Positions 63,087 through 64,000 of a stretch of DNA of 64,000 nt are shown piece by piece. This DNA is from Prolixibacter sp. NT017 (GTDB lineage: Bacteria; Bacteroidota; Bacteroidia; Bacteroidales; Prolixibacteraceae). Made by a program: the position numbers and the translations under genes. The stretch lies in contig NZ_BLAV01000001.1 in the NCBI RefSeq assembly GCF_009617875.1, forward strand, positions 4,650,001 through 4,714,000. The letters run 5' to 3'. The notes beneath the pieces are model-generated. The model was given only the letters and a program-made list of their open reading frames with translations, did not search any database and was not told the origin of the DNA. Within the stretch, counting starts at the first letter, position 1. The number at the start of each line of letters is the position of its first letter.

Positions 63087-63749
63087 CTAAGGTTTTCGTA
63101 CAATATTGAAGTTGAATTCCACGGTTCCGATTTTGCTGAATAAGCGAAGCCAGAGTGGAAGCAGCATCTCGGTTCCGCGGGCAGCGGTAATATCGCCCAG
63201 GTCGATGATGTTACTGTCTTTCCAGCCGAACTCCTGGAGCAATTCCGAGACTTTCGTTCGGGCATCGGAATCATTTCCACAAACGAAAACGTTGTGGTCA
63301 CCGGGAATGCCTTCGGGATGCAGCATAATTTCACAATTCATGGTGTTGAGGGACTTCACCACCATTGAATCGGGAAAATGATTCTGAATTTGTTCTCCCA
63401 GCGAACTATCGTTGCAAAAGAGTAGTTTGGGCGGCATGCCGTTTGTAAAATCGAGAGGATTGGCCACATCGATAAGGATTTTTCCCTTCAGATTTTCGCC
63501 GCCAGCCAACTCGAGTGCCGTAAGGGATGCATGTCCGTTGGTACAATTGAAAACGATTTCGTCAGCGAAGACAGCTGTATCGGCGAAAGTTCCGTTGTTG
63601 GCCAGGTCTCCGTATTTTTCGGCGAAAGCCACAGCTTTTTCATTTTCAGCTGAACGCGAGCCCATACATACTTCATAGCCTCTGCCGACCAGACGGGACG
63701 CAATGGCCTGACCGACCATCCCAGTTCCCAGGACACCAATTTTACTCAT
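63087..63749 (-). CDS. F420/NADP oxidoreductase-like Rossmann protein
   Basis: A 220-residue dinucleotide-binding protein. The Rossmann motif 'GVLGTGMVGQAIASRL' starts at residue 5, followed by 'GYEVCMGSRS', in which the Ser-Arg after strand 2 suits NADP. Later 'IDVANPLDF', 'VKSLNTMNC' and 'VFVCGNDSDAR' match the NADPH-dependent F420 reductase-like family (cd/pfam F420_oxidored). Bacteroidota do not normally make F420, so another ferric or quinone-type substrate is more likely. Lies 19 bp upstream of the unknown 160-residue gene on the same strand and may be co-transcribed with it. Confidence 0.85.
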   Translation of the reverse strand: MSKIGVLGTGMVGQAIASRLVGRGYEVCMGSRSAENEKAVAFAEKYGDLANNGTFADTAVFADEIVFNCTNGHASLTALELAGGENLKGKILIDVANPLDFTNGMPPKLLFCNDSSLGEQIQNHFPDSMVVKSLNTMNCEIMLHPEGIPGDHNVFVCGNDSDARTKVSELLQEFGWKDSNIIDLGDITAARGTEMLLPLWLRLFSKIGTVEFNFNIVRKP

Positions 63750-63791
63750 AGCTAATTTGATTGGTTATACATGATACGGTTGATTTGCGAA

Positions 63792-64000
63792 TTATTCTTC
63801 GTCGCCGTAAATGGCAACATATTTATCTCCAGTCGACTTCACAAAGCCACGGAACATGCCCGGCGTATTCATCATCATCACCACATTCCCGTCTTTATCC
63901 ACGCCAATCATGCCACCGTCGCCACCGGACTTTACCAGTTCGTTGTTAATGATTTCGTTGGCTACATCGTGAAACGAAAGTTGCTTGTATTCCATCAGGG
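63792..64000 (-). CDS. Isoaspartyl peptidase/L-asparaginase (C-terminal part)
   Basis: The frame is open through the right window edge, so only the last ~69 residues are seen. 'GGDGGMIGVDKDGNVVMMMNTPGMFRGF' matches the end of the beta subunit of plant-type asparaginases (Ntn hydrolases), where the Gly-Gly and Gly-Met-x-Arg-Gly elements form part of the substrate pocket. The catalytic Thr lies outside the window. It would hydrolyse isoaspartyl dipeptides or asparagine after autocleavage. Same strand as the oxidoreductase gene, 42 bp apart. Confidence 0.75.
   Translation of the reverse strand, partial: LMEYKQLSFHDVANEIINNELVKSGGDGGMIGVDKDGNVVMMMNTPGMFRGFVKSTGDKYVAIYGDEE

Overview
The window looks like a chromosomal segment of a Bacteroidota bacterium, most likely of the Marinilabiliales/Prolixibacteraceae type (the order-level guess is inference). 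The evidence is the end of a SprA/Sov type IX secretion translocon gene, three proteins with T9SS C-terminal sorting domains, an S46 dipeptidyl-peptidase, TonB-receptor loci with Bacteroidota-only DUF families, and several TAnnTTTG promoter boxes.

Layout. 1-12.7 kb: 3' end of sprA, an O-antigen-type flippase, a GT4 glycosyltransferase, rnhB, a giant CPBP-family membrane protein, a DPP7-like S46 peptidase, rnhA and waaA. 13.0-15.6 kb: class II (B12-dependent) ribonucleotide reductase nrdJ. 15.8-22.9 kb: a small unknown protein and a complete tryptophan operon, trpEGDCFBA, on the minus strand. Its leader holds two consecutive Trp-rich leader peptides, each followed by its own intrinsic terminator. 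23.0-38.9 kb: a minus-strand accessory block with an ACP-like orphan, a DUF4857 protein, an ABC exporter pair, two T9SS cargo proteins, a TonB receptor with DUF4876 and DUF6850 partners, a NapH-like polyferredoxin and a lipoprotein. This may be an envelope metal or redox system. 39.1-42.3 kb: DedA protein, kbl and two tandem Rieske lipoproteins. 42.38-42.84 kb: a minisatellite of eleven 41-42 bp units. 42.9-43.6 kb: an unknown protein.

43.8-51.1 kb: a type I restriction-modification operon, hsdR - RAYT-like transposase - hsdM - hsdS. The HUH/Y1 transposase start overlaps the hsdR stop. Arrays of REP-like palindromes in a fixed order lie between the transposase and hsdM and again downstream of hsdS, so they bracket hsdM-hsdS. 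The downstream array is itself a ~232 bp tandem repeat.

51.2-64 kb: DUF502 and CHAD-domain proteins, gltX, a 2250-residue cadherin-repeat T9SS protein, a D12-class adenine methyltransferase with a convergent overlapping unknown gene, an F420-type NADP oxidoreductase and the 3' end of an isoaspartyl peptidase/asparaginase gene.

The two most unusual items are the tandem trp attenuators and the transposase-plus-palindrome complex embedded in the hsd operon. No tRNA, rRNA or CRISPR array was seen.
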